Assembly: GCA_034432095.1 (NCBI GenBank)
Contig: DAOUCV010000057.1
Location: forward strand, 1 to 31,549
DNA: 31,549 nt
From: DAOUCV01 sp034432095
GTDB taxonomy: Bacteria; Chloroflexota; Dehalococcoidia; Dehalococcoidales; UBA2162
Reading direction: 5' to 3'
Shown here: positions 1 through 7,867 of the stretch, one piece after another
How positions within the stretch are numbered: the stretch's first letter is position 1
How the letters are laid out: every line of letters begins with the position of its first letter
The notes under the pieces: generated by a model
Seen by the model: the letters and a program-made list of their open reading frames with translations, nothing else
What the model was told of the DNA's origin: nothing
Database searches by the model: none
Position numbers and translations under genes: made by a program

Positions 1-61
1 CTGGTCCATACATCCTCCTTTTTTTCAGAAGGATGTAATATCCCAGTCCAGTTTTGAACCA

Positions 62-95
62 TTAACAGTCTAACTTTCAAGCGTTAACAGTCTAA
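62..95. repeat. Phased 12-bp direct repeat upstream of ADH gene
   Basis: TTAACAGTCTAA occurs at 62-73 and again at 84-95. The repeat unit is exact and the period is 22 bp, about two helical turns, so both copies would face the same side of the DNA. It lies some 36 bp upstream of the candidate -35 box of the alcohol dehydrogenase gene. This is the layout of a tandem activator or repressor site, but no regulator is identified here. Confidence 0.4.
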
Positions 96-130
96 TTTTG
101 AAAAATTAGTAAGAAGTCATAGGCAGGTGG

Positions 131-158
131 TTGACAATCTCATCAATAAAGGTTTATT
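131..158 (+). promoter_or_regulatory. Candidate promoter of the alcohol dehydrogenase gene
   Basis: A perfect TTGACA (131-136) is followed after 16 bp by TTTATT (153-158), four of six matches to a -10 box. The start codon at 183 has a consensus AAGGAGG at 171-177. The resulting leader would be under 20 bases, which is short but possible. Confidence 0.35.
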
Positions 159-182
159 CTTGAGGAAAAAAAGGAGGTTGTC

Positions 183-1259
183 ATGAAAGCTGCTGTCTGT
201 TACGAATTTAAAAAGCCCTTGGTGGTGGAGGAACTGGACATAGACTCACCCCATAAGGGTGAAGTGAAAGTCCGTCTTGCGGCTACTGCTGTCTGCCATA
301 GTGATATTCACTTTATCAATGGTGACCTCGGGGGGAAGTTGCCTTTTGTGCCCGGTCACGAAGCCGCGGGTTATGTTGAAGAGGTGGGGGAAGGTGTGAC
401 CTCAGTAAAGCCGGGCGATGCCGTGGTGGTATCGCTTCTACGTTCCTGCGGACAGTGCCTGTACTGTAAAACCGGGCGTCCCAACATGTGTGACGCCAAA
501 TGGCCCCTGGATACCGAAAGCCGCCTGCGTAATAAGCGGGGAGAGTCTATCGCTCATGGCGTGAGAACGGCGGCTTTTGCGGAGTACACTATTGTTGATA
601 AGTCTCAGCTAGTCCCGATACCCAAGGAGATGCCTATAGACCGGGCAGCCCTCTTGGCTTGCGGTGTTATCACAGGGTTCGGGGCTGTGGTTAACTGTGC
701 CAAGGTCAGGCCTTTCAATAGCGTGGTGGTAATCGGGATAGGGGGTGTTGGTCTTAATGCCGTACAGGGAGCGGCATTCTCAGGAGCCTACCCCATTATT
801 GCTGTGGACATGCTGGATAGCAAGTTGAAAGTAGCCCGGACTTTTGGTGCCACACATACGGTCAATGTGGCTAAGGAGAAGGACCCCATCAAAGCGGTAC
901 AGGAGCTGACATCGGGGATGGGGGCTGATTATGTGATTGTGACGGTGGGGAGTACCCCTGCCATACGCCAGGGTTTTTCCATGTCCGGTCGGCGGGGAAT
1001 GACCATCATCGTCGGGCTGGCTACGGAAAGCCCAACGATCTCACCGATGGAATTCATTGATGGTGAAAAGATACTTACCGGTAGCTTCATGGGAACGACA
1101 AACTTGAGCGTAGATGTCCCCAAGCTGGTGGCTCTTTATCAGGCGGGACGCCTTAAGCTGGATGAGCTTATTACTGCACGGTATCCCTTGGCACAGATTA
1201 ACAAGGCAATAGACTCGGTGGTGAAGGGGGAGGCACTACGTAATGTAATTATGTTTTAA
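183..1259 (+). CDS. Zinc-dependent alcohol dehydrogenase (MDR family)
   Basis: This 358-residue protein is a full-length medium-chain, NAD(P)-dependent, zinc-containing alcohol dehydrogenase. Catalytic-zinc ligands are visible as Cys38 in AVCHSD, His59-Glu60 in GHEAAG and the Cys of LACGVITGFG near 160. The structural-zinc lobe has four cysteines at about 89, 92, 95 and 103. The Rossmann motif GIGGVG follows near residue 185. The ATG has a perfect AAGGAGG five bases upstream. It stands alone on the plus strand, converging with the VOC and ThDP genes. The family interconverts alcohols with aldehydes or ketones; the neighbouring CoA-transferase and ThDP enzyme suggest a role in breaking down a small organic compound, but the substrate cannot be read from the sequence. 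Confidence 0.93.
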   Translation: MKAAVCYEFKKPLVVEELDIDSPHKGEVKVRLAATAVCHSDIHFINGDLGGKLPFVPGHEAAGYVEEVGEGVTSVKPGDAVVVSLLRSCGQCLYCKTGRPNMCDAKWPLDTESRLRNKRGESIAHGVRTAAFAEYTIVDKSQLVPIPKEMPIDRAALLACGVITGFGAVVNCAKVRPFNSVVVIGIGGVGLNAVQGAAFSGAYPIIAVDMLDSKLKVARTFGATHTVNVAKEKDPIKAVQELTSGMGADYVIVTVGSTPAIRQGFSMSGRRGMTIIVGLATESPTISPMEFIDGEKILTGSFMGTTNLSVDVPKLVALYQAGRLKLDELITARYPLAQINKAIDSVVKGEALRNVIMF

Positions 1260-1354
1260 CCGGTATCAAGCGTGGTCAAAAGACCTGGCTAATGAGAGAA
1301 TCCCTATCCTTGTAAAGGAGACCGTCTGCCTTGGTGCTTCGGCGTTAAGTATAT

Positions 1355-1807
1355 TTATCTTTTTTGAACCAGTTCGAAAACAATGCCGCCGACACCAAGG
1401 TCGAGATAGGCAATGCCACCACCGGTTGGGAATTTGGCTCTGAGCAGGATGCTAGCCCCGTTCTTGGTAAGCCTGGCTACCTCCTCATCGAGGTCATCTA
1501 CAGCGAACATCACGTGTTGAATTCCCTCGCCTTTACTGTCTAGGAATTCTCTGTGGGGAGATTCCCCTTTAACCGGCTGAATCAGCTCAAGGTCAACATC
1601 GCCTACTTTAGCCATGCTTATTTTGAACTTGGCCTTCAGAGGCTTACCGCGGAACCATTCCTCCGTGTCGGGCGGCAGGGCTCTAGATTCAAACGGGCCT
1701 ATACCCAAGGACGATAAGTGCTCGATAGCTTTGTCTATATCCCTGACCACTACCCCCACCTGCATTATCTTCCAGGACTGTGTTGCTGACCTAGTCTTTT
1801 TCTCCAT
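1355..1807 (-). CDS. VOC-family (glyoxalase / methylmalonyl-CoA epimerase-like) protein
   Basis: A protein of 150 residues with the paired beta-alpha-beta-beta-beta modules of the vicinal oxygen chelate fold. The C-terminal half closely follows the methylmalonyl-CoA epimerase pattern: a FLDSKGEGIQHVMFAVDDL-like segment, then GGIVFELVQ at the end. Of the usual four metal ligands, the Glu of LELIQP, the His of GIQHV and the C-terminal Glu are present, but the first His of the HVGIAV motif is Gln in IMQVGVVV. A specific epimerase call is therefore unsafe. I prefer the ATG at 1807, with AAAGGG upstream, over the GTG at 1822. It lies 78 bases downstream of the ThDP enzyme gene on the same strand and is probably co-transcribed with it. 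Confidence 0.8.
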   Translation of the reverse strand: MEKKTRSATQSWKIMQVGVVVRDIDKAIEHLSSLGIGPFESRALPPDTEEWFRGKPLKAKFKISMAKVGDVDLELIQPVKGESPHREFLDSKGEGIQHVMFAVDDLDEEVARLTKNGASILLRAKFPTGGGIAYLDLGVGGIVFELVQKR

Positions 1808-1885
1808 ATTACACCCTTTCACACATTTATGATGTTAGGGATCATAGCATTGTCTGTCGTTCCGGGCGCTACGGGTACTCAAGGG

Positions 1886-3604
1886 TTAAAGCCAGTCATG
1901 TTCTCTCTCCAGCCTGACATCCACCACAGCGGCTCTCCCGCGACGAACCTGGTCAATGGCTTCTTTCAAGACCGGCAGAACCTGAGCCGGGTCTTCCACC
2001 TTCTTCCCATAGGCGCCGCACGAGTGAGCCACGGTAGCGTAGTCGGGCGGTGGCATAATATCGACCCCTGCCTCAAATGCCATCTGGTCGGAGAGCTTCT
2101 TCTCGCCAGAAGTCCGCTCGACAAGGCTCCTGATGAAACCATATGCCTGATTGTTAAAGATGACCGAGAGAAACGGAGCCTGGTAAGCACGGGCTGACCA
2201 GAGAGTGGCAACCGGGCATCCCCAGACGAAGCCCCCATCCGTCATCAGGCTTACCACTGTTTTATCTGGAGCCGCTACTTTCGCTCCAAAAGCCGCCCCC
2301 AGCGCCCACTGGATGGAACCAGCGGCACAACCCAGCCAGGTCCCGGGCTTGGTACGGTCTATCTGTTCCGTTGGAGACGCCGATAAACTGATATTATGAT
2401 TCACGATGATGGTGTCTTCATCTACAATCTCAGCTATACAGTGAGCAAGCCAGTCGGGAGAGATTGGGTACTCGCTAGCGCTATTCATCGCCAGGGTATG
2501 CCACTCTTCCCTTTGCTTCTTGTTCCGGCTCTCCGGTTGACTGAAGCGCTGACAGAACTTTGCCCTCTTTGCCGGTGTCAGTTTCTGACGGATTAACCTG
2601 GTTAGAGCCGGTATCGCTTCTCTGGAATCAGCCTCAATGTAGATGTCAGCTCCCCGGAACCATATCGGTCTGCCCTGAGTTAACGGGTCAATATCAATTT
2701 GGATGATTTTGGCATCTGGTCGAGGTGAGCCTTCGGCTGGTGCGTAGGGCATGTCATAGTCGATAGCCAGAACAACATCGGCTTCGGTAATATAGGGGTT
2801 TGCCTTTCTGCTGCCCAGAATCTGCTCCATACCAACACATAAAGGGTGATTGGTGGGAAAGTTCATCCATACATAACTGGGAAGCACCGCCGAACACAGG
2901 GTTTCAGCCAGTTCTACCAGCAGCGCCACCGTTTCAGGGTGCCTGCCGGTATAGCCTGCCACGATGAGCGGCTTCTCTGCCTCAATCAGCGTTTCGGCTA
3001 CCCTGCTTAAGGTGTCAACATCAATCGGAGCACCTGAGTAGACCGAAGCTCTGGCTGATGGCGAGATGGGCACCTTGTCAATCTTTCTGGTAAGAATATC
3101 TCGGGGATAAGTTAAATAGACCGGTCCGCAGGGCTCGGTATAAGCTATTCGGAAAGCCTTCTGGAGAACATCCTGGATATTTTCATGGGCAGCTATCTCA
3201 TGGTCCCACTTGACACAGTTACGCACCATCAAGCCCTGGTCGAACGGCTCTTTCTTCCAGTTAACTCGCTTTCCCCCAGCCATAGACCCGGCCCAGAGAA
3301 TTACGGGTACTCTTCCCCACTGGGCATTATGCAAAGCTCCCCCTAGCTGAAGAGTACCCAGTTCGGCATGTACCATGACCAGTTGCGGCCGCCCTGAAAC
3401 CATATAGTGCCCGTGGGCGGCAGTCAAGGCTACCGATTCGTCAAGGCAAAGGATCAGCCTCGGAGCCGGTTTACCCGACACTCTATATTTGGCGATGGTC
3501 GCCAGGATAGGGCCCATCTCACCTCCGGGGTTGAAGAAAATGTGCTCCACGCCATTGGCGTTTAATACCTCGATGAAGGCTTCTACTCCGGCATATTGTT
3601 CCAT
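1886..3604 (-). CDS. Thiamine diphosphate-dependent enzyme, acetolactate synthase/benzoylformate decarboxylase-like
   Basis: The 572-residue product has the three-domain layout of the pyruvate oxidase/acetolactate synthase group. The N-terminal PYR domain contains NPGGEMGPIL and the activating Glu56 in LDESVALTAAHGH. A central domain follows around residues 190-330. The C-terminal PP domain contains GCAAGSIQWALGAAFGA and the ThDP/Mg motif running from TDGG to FNNQAYG. The family makes or breaks carbon-carbon bonds next to a carbonyl, typically on 2-oxo acids. There is no neighbouring acetolactate synthase small subunit and no ilv gene, so a catabolic decarboxylase or lyase is more likely than branched-chain amino acid synthesis. 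AAGGAGG precedes the ATG. The gene is divergent from the CoA-transferase operon and upstream of the VOC gene. Confidence 0.88.
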   Translation of the reverse strand: MEQYAGVEAFIEVLNANGVEHIFFNPGGEMGPILATIAKYRVSGKPAPRLILCLDESVALTAAHGHYMVSGRPQLVMVHAELGTLQLGGALHNAQWGRVPVILWAGSMAGGKRVNWKKEPFDQGLMVRNCVKWDHEIAAHENIQDVLQKAFRIAYTEPCGPVYLTYPRDILTRKIDKVPISPSARASVYSGAPIDVDTLSRVAETLIEAEKPLIVAGYTGRHPETVALLVELAETLCSAVLPSYVWMNFPTNHPLCVGMEQILGSRKANPYITEADVVLAIDYDMPYAPAEGSPRPDAKIIQIDIDPLTQGRPIWFRGADIYIEADSREAIPALTRLIRQKLTPAKRAKFCQRFSQPESRNKKQREEWHTLAMNSASEYPISPDWLAHCIAEIVDEDTIIVNHNISLSASPTEQIDRTKPGTWLGCAAGSIQWALGAAFGAKVAAPDKTVVSLMTDGGFVWGCPVATLWSARAYQAPFLSVIFNNQAYGFIRSLVERTSGEKKLSDQMAFEAGVDIMPPPDYATVAHSCGAYGKKVEDPAQVLPVLKEAIDQVRRGRAAVVDVRLEREHDWL

Positions 3605-3680
3605 AGCACTTGCCTCCTTGAATATATGCTCTATTCAGTGTTGCTGGTATTATAGTTTCTATAACGCAATATGGCAATAT

Positions 3681-3709
3681 TTGACTTTGAGAGGATAGAT
3701 GTGTTATTT
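3681..3709 (+). promoter_or_regulatory. Candidate promoter of the CoA-transferase operon
   Basis: TTGACT (3681-3686) and TTATTT (3704-3709) are separated by 17 bp in the intergenic space between the divergent ThDP and CoA-transferase genes. The -35 match is good and the -10 match moderate. The resulting mRNA leader to the GTG at 3792 would be about 75 bases. Confidence 0.3.
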
Positions 3710-3791
3710 ACAGATAAAGATAAAAACCTCTGTAAGCCGTCAAGTCCAGGCCGTATTTCCCGAAAGCGAAATGAATGATGAAGGAGGCAGG

Positions 3792-4532
3792 GTGAGCATA
3801 AACAAGATAGTCGGTAGTTTTGATGAGGCCGTCGCCGACATTTTTGATGGTGCTGTTATCCTCATTGGTGGTTTTGGGCCAGCCGATGGCTGCCCCAGCT
3901 ACCTTATTCGGGCACTGGCCAAGCAGGGCGCCAAAAACCTGACAATTGTGGCCAATACGCCGGGGCAGGGAAGGCAAGTGCCTGCGATGCCGGCCCCCCA
4001 GAGGCGAGCCATAAAAACACCTCCCAACTATGACAACGCCGGACTGCTGATACAGAATGACCAGGTAATAAAAGCTATCTGTGCTTTCCCCGGTACCCCT
4101 CCACCAGGCATGAGGTCCCCTCTACACGATAGACTCTTGGCTGGCAAGTTAGAGGTAGAACTGGTACCGCAGGGAACACTGGCGGAAAGAATCAGGGCAG
4201 CCAAGGCTGGTATCCCGGCTTTCTATACCCCCACCGGTCCCGGTACCATCGTGGAAAAAGGTAAGGAGATGAGGGTATTCAATGGCATACCCTGTCTCCT
4301 GGAATATGCCTTAAAAGCGGACTTTGCCCTGATTCGGGCTTATAAGGCGGACAGGTGGGGTAATCTGGTATACCGGGGAACATCGAGGAACTTCAATGCG
4401 ACCATGGCTGGTGCCGCCAAGGTTACCATAGCTGAGGTTGACCAGATTGTTGAGCTTGGCGACCTTGACCCTGAGGCAATTGTCACTCCCGCCATATATG
4501 TCGACCGGGTGGTGCCTAGACCAAAACAGTAG
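3792..4532 (+). CDS. CoA-transferase family I, subunit A
   Basis: This is the alpha subunit of a 3-oxoacid/glutaconate-type CoA-transferase. It begins VSINKIVGSFDEAVADIFDG, followed by the glycine-rich IGGFGPADGCP segment that is the subunit A signature, and later TPTGPGTIVEKGKE. The open frame extends to an ATG at 3699, but I place the start at the GTG at 3792. AAGGAGG lies four bases upstream of it, and the extra 31 residues do not resemble the family; this gives 246 residues. It is followed after 14 bases by subunit B. The pair moves CoA between an acyl-CoA and a free acid; the acid is not identifiable here. Confidence 0.9.
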   Translation: MSINKIVGSFDEAVADIFDGAVILIGGFGPADGCPSYLIRALAKQGAKNLTIVANTPGQGRQVPAMPAPQRRAIKTPPNYDNAGLLIQNDQVIKAICAFPGTPPPGMRSPLHDRLLAGKLEVELVPQGTLAERIRAAKAGIPAFYTPTGPGTIVEKGKEMRVFNGIPCLLEYALKADFALIRAYKADRWGNLVYRGTSRNFNATMAGAAKVTIAEVDQIVELGDLDPEAIVTPAIYVDRVVPRPKQ

Positions 4533-4546
4533 GGAAGGAGTCTAAG

Positions 4547-5212
4547 ATGAAGGTACGACTGGATGAGCAAACAATGGCCCTTAGAGTTGCTCGGGAATTC
4601 GAGGATGGGATGGTAATTAACCTGGGGTTCGGCATTCCGACACTAGCCTCCAATTTTATCCCGGAGGGCAGAGAGGTTATCTTCCAAAGTGAGAATGGGT
4701 GCCTTGGCATTGGCCCTATTGCCACTTCTGAAGAGGAGATGGACTTTGATTTGGTAAATGCTAGTGGACAGTTTGCTACCCGCCGACCTGGCATGTCATT
4801 CTTTGACCATGCTGAGTCCTTTAGTATGATCAGAGGACAGCATATTGACCTGTGTGTCCTTGGCGGCTTGCAGGTATCAGAGAAAGGAGACCTTGCCAAC
4901 TACGTAATTCCAGGAAGGGAACCGGGCAATATTGGCGGTGGCATGGACTTGGCATTTGGAGCGGCCCGCCTGATTGTAGTTATGACTCATACCACGAAGG
5001 ATGACAAACCAAAGATTCTTAAACAGTGTACCTATCCGCTTACGGCTCCTCGCTGTGTGGACCTCATTATTACTGATATTGCGGTCATCGAGGTGACTCC
5101 TGATGGACTGCTCCTTAAGGAAACGGCACCTGACTGGACGGTAGAGGAAATTCAGGCTCTGACGGAGCCAAAACTGAAAGTTGCCGATGATTTAAAACAG
5201 ATTACACTTTAG
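4547..5212 (+). CDS. CoA-transferase family I, subunit B
   Basis: This is the beta subunit (221 residues) that partners the gene just upstream. It carries the family's SENG motif at residues 48-51; Glu49 is expected to form the covalent glutamyl-CoA intermediate. The glycine-rich NLGFGIPT and GNIGGGMDLAFGA segments are also typical. An AAGGAG-like site in the short intergenic gap precedes the ATG. Succinyl-CoA:3-ketoacid, acetate, glutaconate and 3-oxoadipate CoA-transferases all share this layout, so the substrate is open. The dehydrogenase and selenoprotein genes downstream are on the same strand with gaps of about 50 bases, consistent with one operon. Confidence 0.92.
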   Translation: MKVRLDEQTMALRVAREFEDGMVINLGFGIPTLASNFIPEGREVIFQSENGCLGIGPIATSEEEMDFDLVNASGQFATRRPGMSFFDHAESFSMIRGQHIDLCVLGGLQVSEKGDLANYVIPGREPGNIGGGMDLAFGAARLIVVMTHTTKDDKPKILKQCTYPLTAPRCVDLIITDIAVIEVTPDGLLLKETAPDWTVEEIQALTEPKLKVADDLKQITL

Positions 5213-5262
5213 GACACGGGATAGAGATATTCCGAGGGGGTATTTCTGGAGGAATTTTAGAG

Positions 5263-6117
5263 ATGAGTTCTATTAAGGTAGGCTTTATCGGTCTGGGAAA
5301 CATGGGTATGGCAATGGCGAGGTGTTTCCCCAAGAAGGGGTTTTATATTACCGTATATGACATAAGGAAAGAAGCAATTGATGAAATGGTAGCACTGGGA
5401 GCAAAGGGCGCCAGTTCCTGTCGGGAGGTGGCGGAAGCCAGTGATGCTATCATTACTATGGTTCGTGATATCAAACAAACAGACGAGGTAATTTTCGGCA
5501 AGAACGGCGTCTGGGAGGGTATAAAAAAGGGGAGTACCATAATCATCTCGAGTAGCATTGGTCCTAAATACTGTCAGGAGTTATACGCCAAGGCAAAAGA
5601 GAAGGGGATTAAGGTAGTTGACTGTGCCGTAAGTGACCCCAGTGGTACTGCCCATTACCTTGAGGGAGAATTGACTCTCATGATTGGCGGTGACGAGGAT
5701 GATGTGAAGCGGTGTATGCCCATTTTTGAAGCCATGGGCAAGAACATATTCTATCTTGGCGAAATCGGGAAAGGGCAGGCTTATAAATTGGTAAATAATA
5801 TGGTGGCAATGCATGTCGGAAGTGTGGCCCGTGAGTGTTTGAACCTGGGGCTTAAGATGGGGCTTGATATGGATAAGATGGCTGAGGTGATGAGCGTCAG
5901 CAGCGGCAGTATTTGGATGTTCCAGAACCAGGCGAGAATGAAAAAGCTAGGCATAAAGATGCCGGCTATGGGTAGACCTCCGGATATTGGCACCGTCGGA
6001 GCTGGAGCCCCATCGGAGAGGAAAATGCCCTTCGAATTGCAAATAGCATGGGAGATAGCCGATGAATTAGGGGTAGAGATGCCGGTGTGCAGGTTCATTG
6101 ATGGACTGGGTAGGTAA
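5263..6117 (+). CDS. 3-hydroxyisobutyrate dehydrogenase-like beta-hydroxyacid dehydrogenase
   Basis: A 284-residue NAD(P)-dependent oxidoreductase of the beta-hydroxyacid dehydrogenase family. The N-terminal Rossmann motif GFIGLGNMG (residues 7-15) is exact, followed by the substrate loop around DCAVSDPSGTAHYLEG, where the usual GG of the family's DAPVSGG is DP. The catalytic-lysine motif GKGQAYKLVNN has the Lys and Asn in place. The C-terminal all-helical domain is complete, about the normal family length. GGAGG lies ten bases before the ATG. Members oxidise 3-hydroxyisobutyrate, tartronate semialdehyde, gamma-hydroxybutyrate and similar compounds. It sits between the CoA-transferase and selenoprotein genes and probably acts in the same pathway. 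Confidence 0.88.
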   Translation: MSSIKVGFIGLGNMGMAMARCFPKKGFYITVYDIRKEAIDEMVALGAKGASSCREVAEASDAIITMVRDIKQTDEVIFGKNGVWEGIKKGSTIIISSSIGPKYCQELYAKAKEKGIKVVDCAVSDPSGTAHYLEGELTLMIGGDEDDVKRCMPIFEAMGKNIFYLGEIGKGQAYKLVNNMVAMHVGSVARECLNLGLKMGLDMDKMAEVMSVSSGSIWMFQNQARMKKLGIKMPAMGRPPDIGTVGAGAPSERKMPFELQIAWEIADELGVEMPVCRFIDGLGR

Positions 6118-6164
6118 GGGGTTAGGATTAGTCTTTCAAGTTAAATTAAGGAGGTTTATATTCA

Positions 6165-7829
6165 ATGAGTAACGGTAAGTCGAATGGTCAATATTATGAG
6201 GTGCTCAGTCCGTGGGCAGAGGCTGACCCTATACCCTTAAGGGGTATCGCTCCCCGGTTAACCGACCTAGCGGGTAAGAAGATTGGGCTATTATGCAATA
6301 GCAAGCGAGCCGCCAGTCCGGTCCTGACTGTAGTCGAAAGGAAACTGAAGGAAAGATTCCCCACTTCTGAAGTTAGCTGGTACCGGATGCAGTTTATGTC
6401 GGTATCGGAACTCGAACCACAGAACAAGGCAAAATTCGAAGAGTGGATAAAGGGGGTCGATGCCGTTATACCCGCTGTTGGCGACTGAGGGTCCTGCACG
6501 AAGTACCTTGTGTACGATGCAGTCTTCATCGAGGGAATGAACAAGCCAACAGCGACGCTCCTTAATGAATTCTTTGTCAATGATGCCCAGTCAGCGGCGA
6601 TAAACAAAGGCATGCCCGGGGTAAGGATTGTGCCTGAGCCTGTTATCCCCGAGTGTACCGTCATGGAGGAAATTGAAGCTGGGGTCACCGGGGTGATGGA
6701 CAATATCGTCGCGGCGCTGACCAGACCCCTGACTGCGGAAGAGAAGTCTCCAAAACCAAAGCCGGTAGAAAAACCTTCAAGAATCATTTTCAAAGGTAGC
6801 CTGCAAGAGGTCAACCGGTTCTTCTATCAGAGAGGGTGGGCAGATGGCTTGCCGATAATACCGCCCACCGAAGAAGCAGTAGCCGAAATGCTGACGGGGA
6901 CTGACCTGCCTCCGGACCATTTGGTAGCCAAGCTGGAGCCCCGGATGGGGAAGGCTACGGTAGAGAAGATTGCTATCAATGCTGTTATGGCGGGAGCATT
7001 GCCGACCTATATGCCCGTGTTGATAGCTGGTGTGAAGGCTCTGAAATCGGGCAGTCCTAATACTATAATGATGGCGGCTAGTACCGGCTCGTTTGCGCCA
7101 GTCTGGCTGGTGAACGGACCGATACGCAAGGACCTGAACATTAACTCCGGCTATGGTGCACTGAGTCCGGGAGATATGCCTAACTCTGCCATTGGACGTG
7201 CTATGAGGCTTATAACACAGAACATACGTGGGATGCGGAAGGGGATGGAAGACATGGGAGTCCTCGGAAACCCGGGGAAGTACGCCCTGGTTATTGCTGA
7301 AAATGAGGAGGCTAACCCCTGGGAACCACTGCATGTCGAACGCGGCTTCAGGAAAGAAGATAGCACCGTTACTCTCACTTTCTCTCAGTCCTTTCAACAG
7401 TTGTACTCCTACGGTACCGACGATAAGGGCTTACTGAAAAGCGTGGTCTATAATATGATTCCGGGGAGTATGGGAGCACTCTGGCTGATACTGACTCCGG
7501 TAAATGCCCGGGCTTTAGCCAGCAGGGGCTGGACAAAGAAAGCCATCAAGGACTATATTGTGGAGAATGCCCGGGCTCCCCGGGAGCATTTCGCCCGTTT
7601 CCCTGGCGGGGGTGACGATAAGGCAGACCCGCATGAATTGGTTCCTATCATTGCTTTAAGACCGGGTCAACCTAACCCAATTCAAATTGTCGTTTTCGGT
7701 GGTATGAGCCCCTGGTTAGGACTGCTCTCAGGCGGGCAGTTGGTAACAGAAAAAATAGAACTACCGGCGAACTGGGACAGGTTAGTGGCAAAGTACAAGA
7801 ACGTAGTACCCACATATGCGAGATATTAG
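6165..7829 (+). CDS. UGSC-motif selenoprotein (UGA read as selenocysteine)
   Basis: Naive translation gives a 107-residue open frame ending in TGA at 6486-6488 and a second in-frame piece running to 7829. Reading the TGA as selenocysteine (U108) gives one 554-residue protein with the segment AVGD-U-GSCTKYLVYD. U-G-S-C is the defining motif of the bacterial UGSC (seleno)protein family and is a UxxC redox pair. The N-terminal 190 residues form the UGSC domain. A proline/lysine-rich linker (about 190-205) leads to a C-terminal part of some 350 residues beginning RFFYQRGWADGLPIIPP, whose function I cannot name. AAGGAGG precedes the ATG. No frameshift is needed to join the halves. Its redox role is inferred; the substrate is unknown. 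A Cys/UGA sense-stop sequencing error is unlikely because the motif is conserved exactly. Confidence 0.85.
6489..6527 (+). promoter_or_regulatory. Candidate bacterial SECIS hairpin
   Basis: Directly after the UGA codon, CTGCA (6494-6498) can pair with TGCAG (6518-6522), and GTAC (6503-6506) with GTAC (6512-6515). The apical loop is CTTGT, starting 18 bases after the UGA. A coding-region hairpin at this distance is what bacterial selenocysteine insertion requires. It departs from the usual rule that a G is among the first two loop bases; the loop has GT at its 3' side. The asymmetric internal loop is cgaa/ga. Confidence 0.45.
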
Positions 7830-7867
7830 GCGGAAATTCGCTAGTCAACGAAGGGTGAGCGAGAGTA

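Noticed and set aside
3699..3791. N-terminal extension of CoA-transferase subunit A to the ATG at 3699
   Set aside because: The GTG at 3792 has AAGGAGG upstream and starts where the family starts; the extension overlaps the likely promoter.
6165..6488. A separate 107-residue protein followed by a second gene starting at GTG 6510
   Set aside because: Both pieces share one frame, no ribosome site precedes 6510, and the stop is the Sec position of a known UGSC motif.
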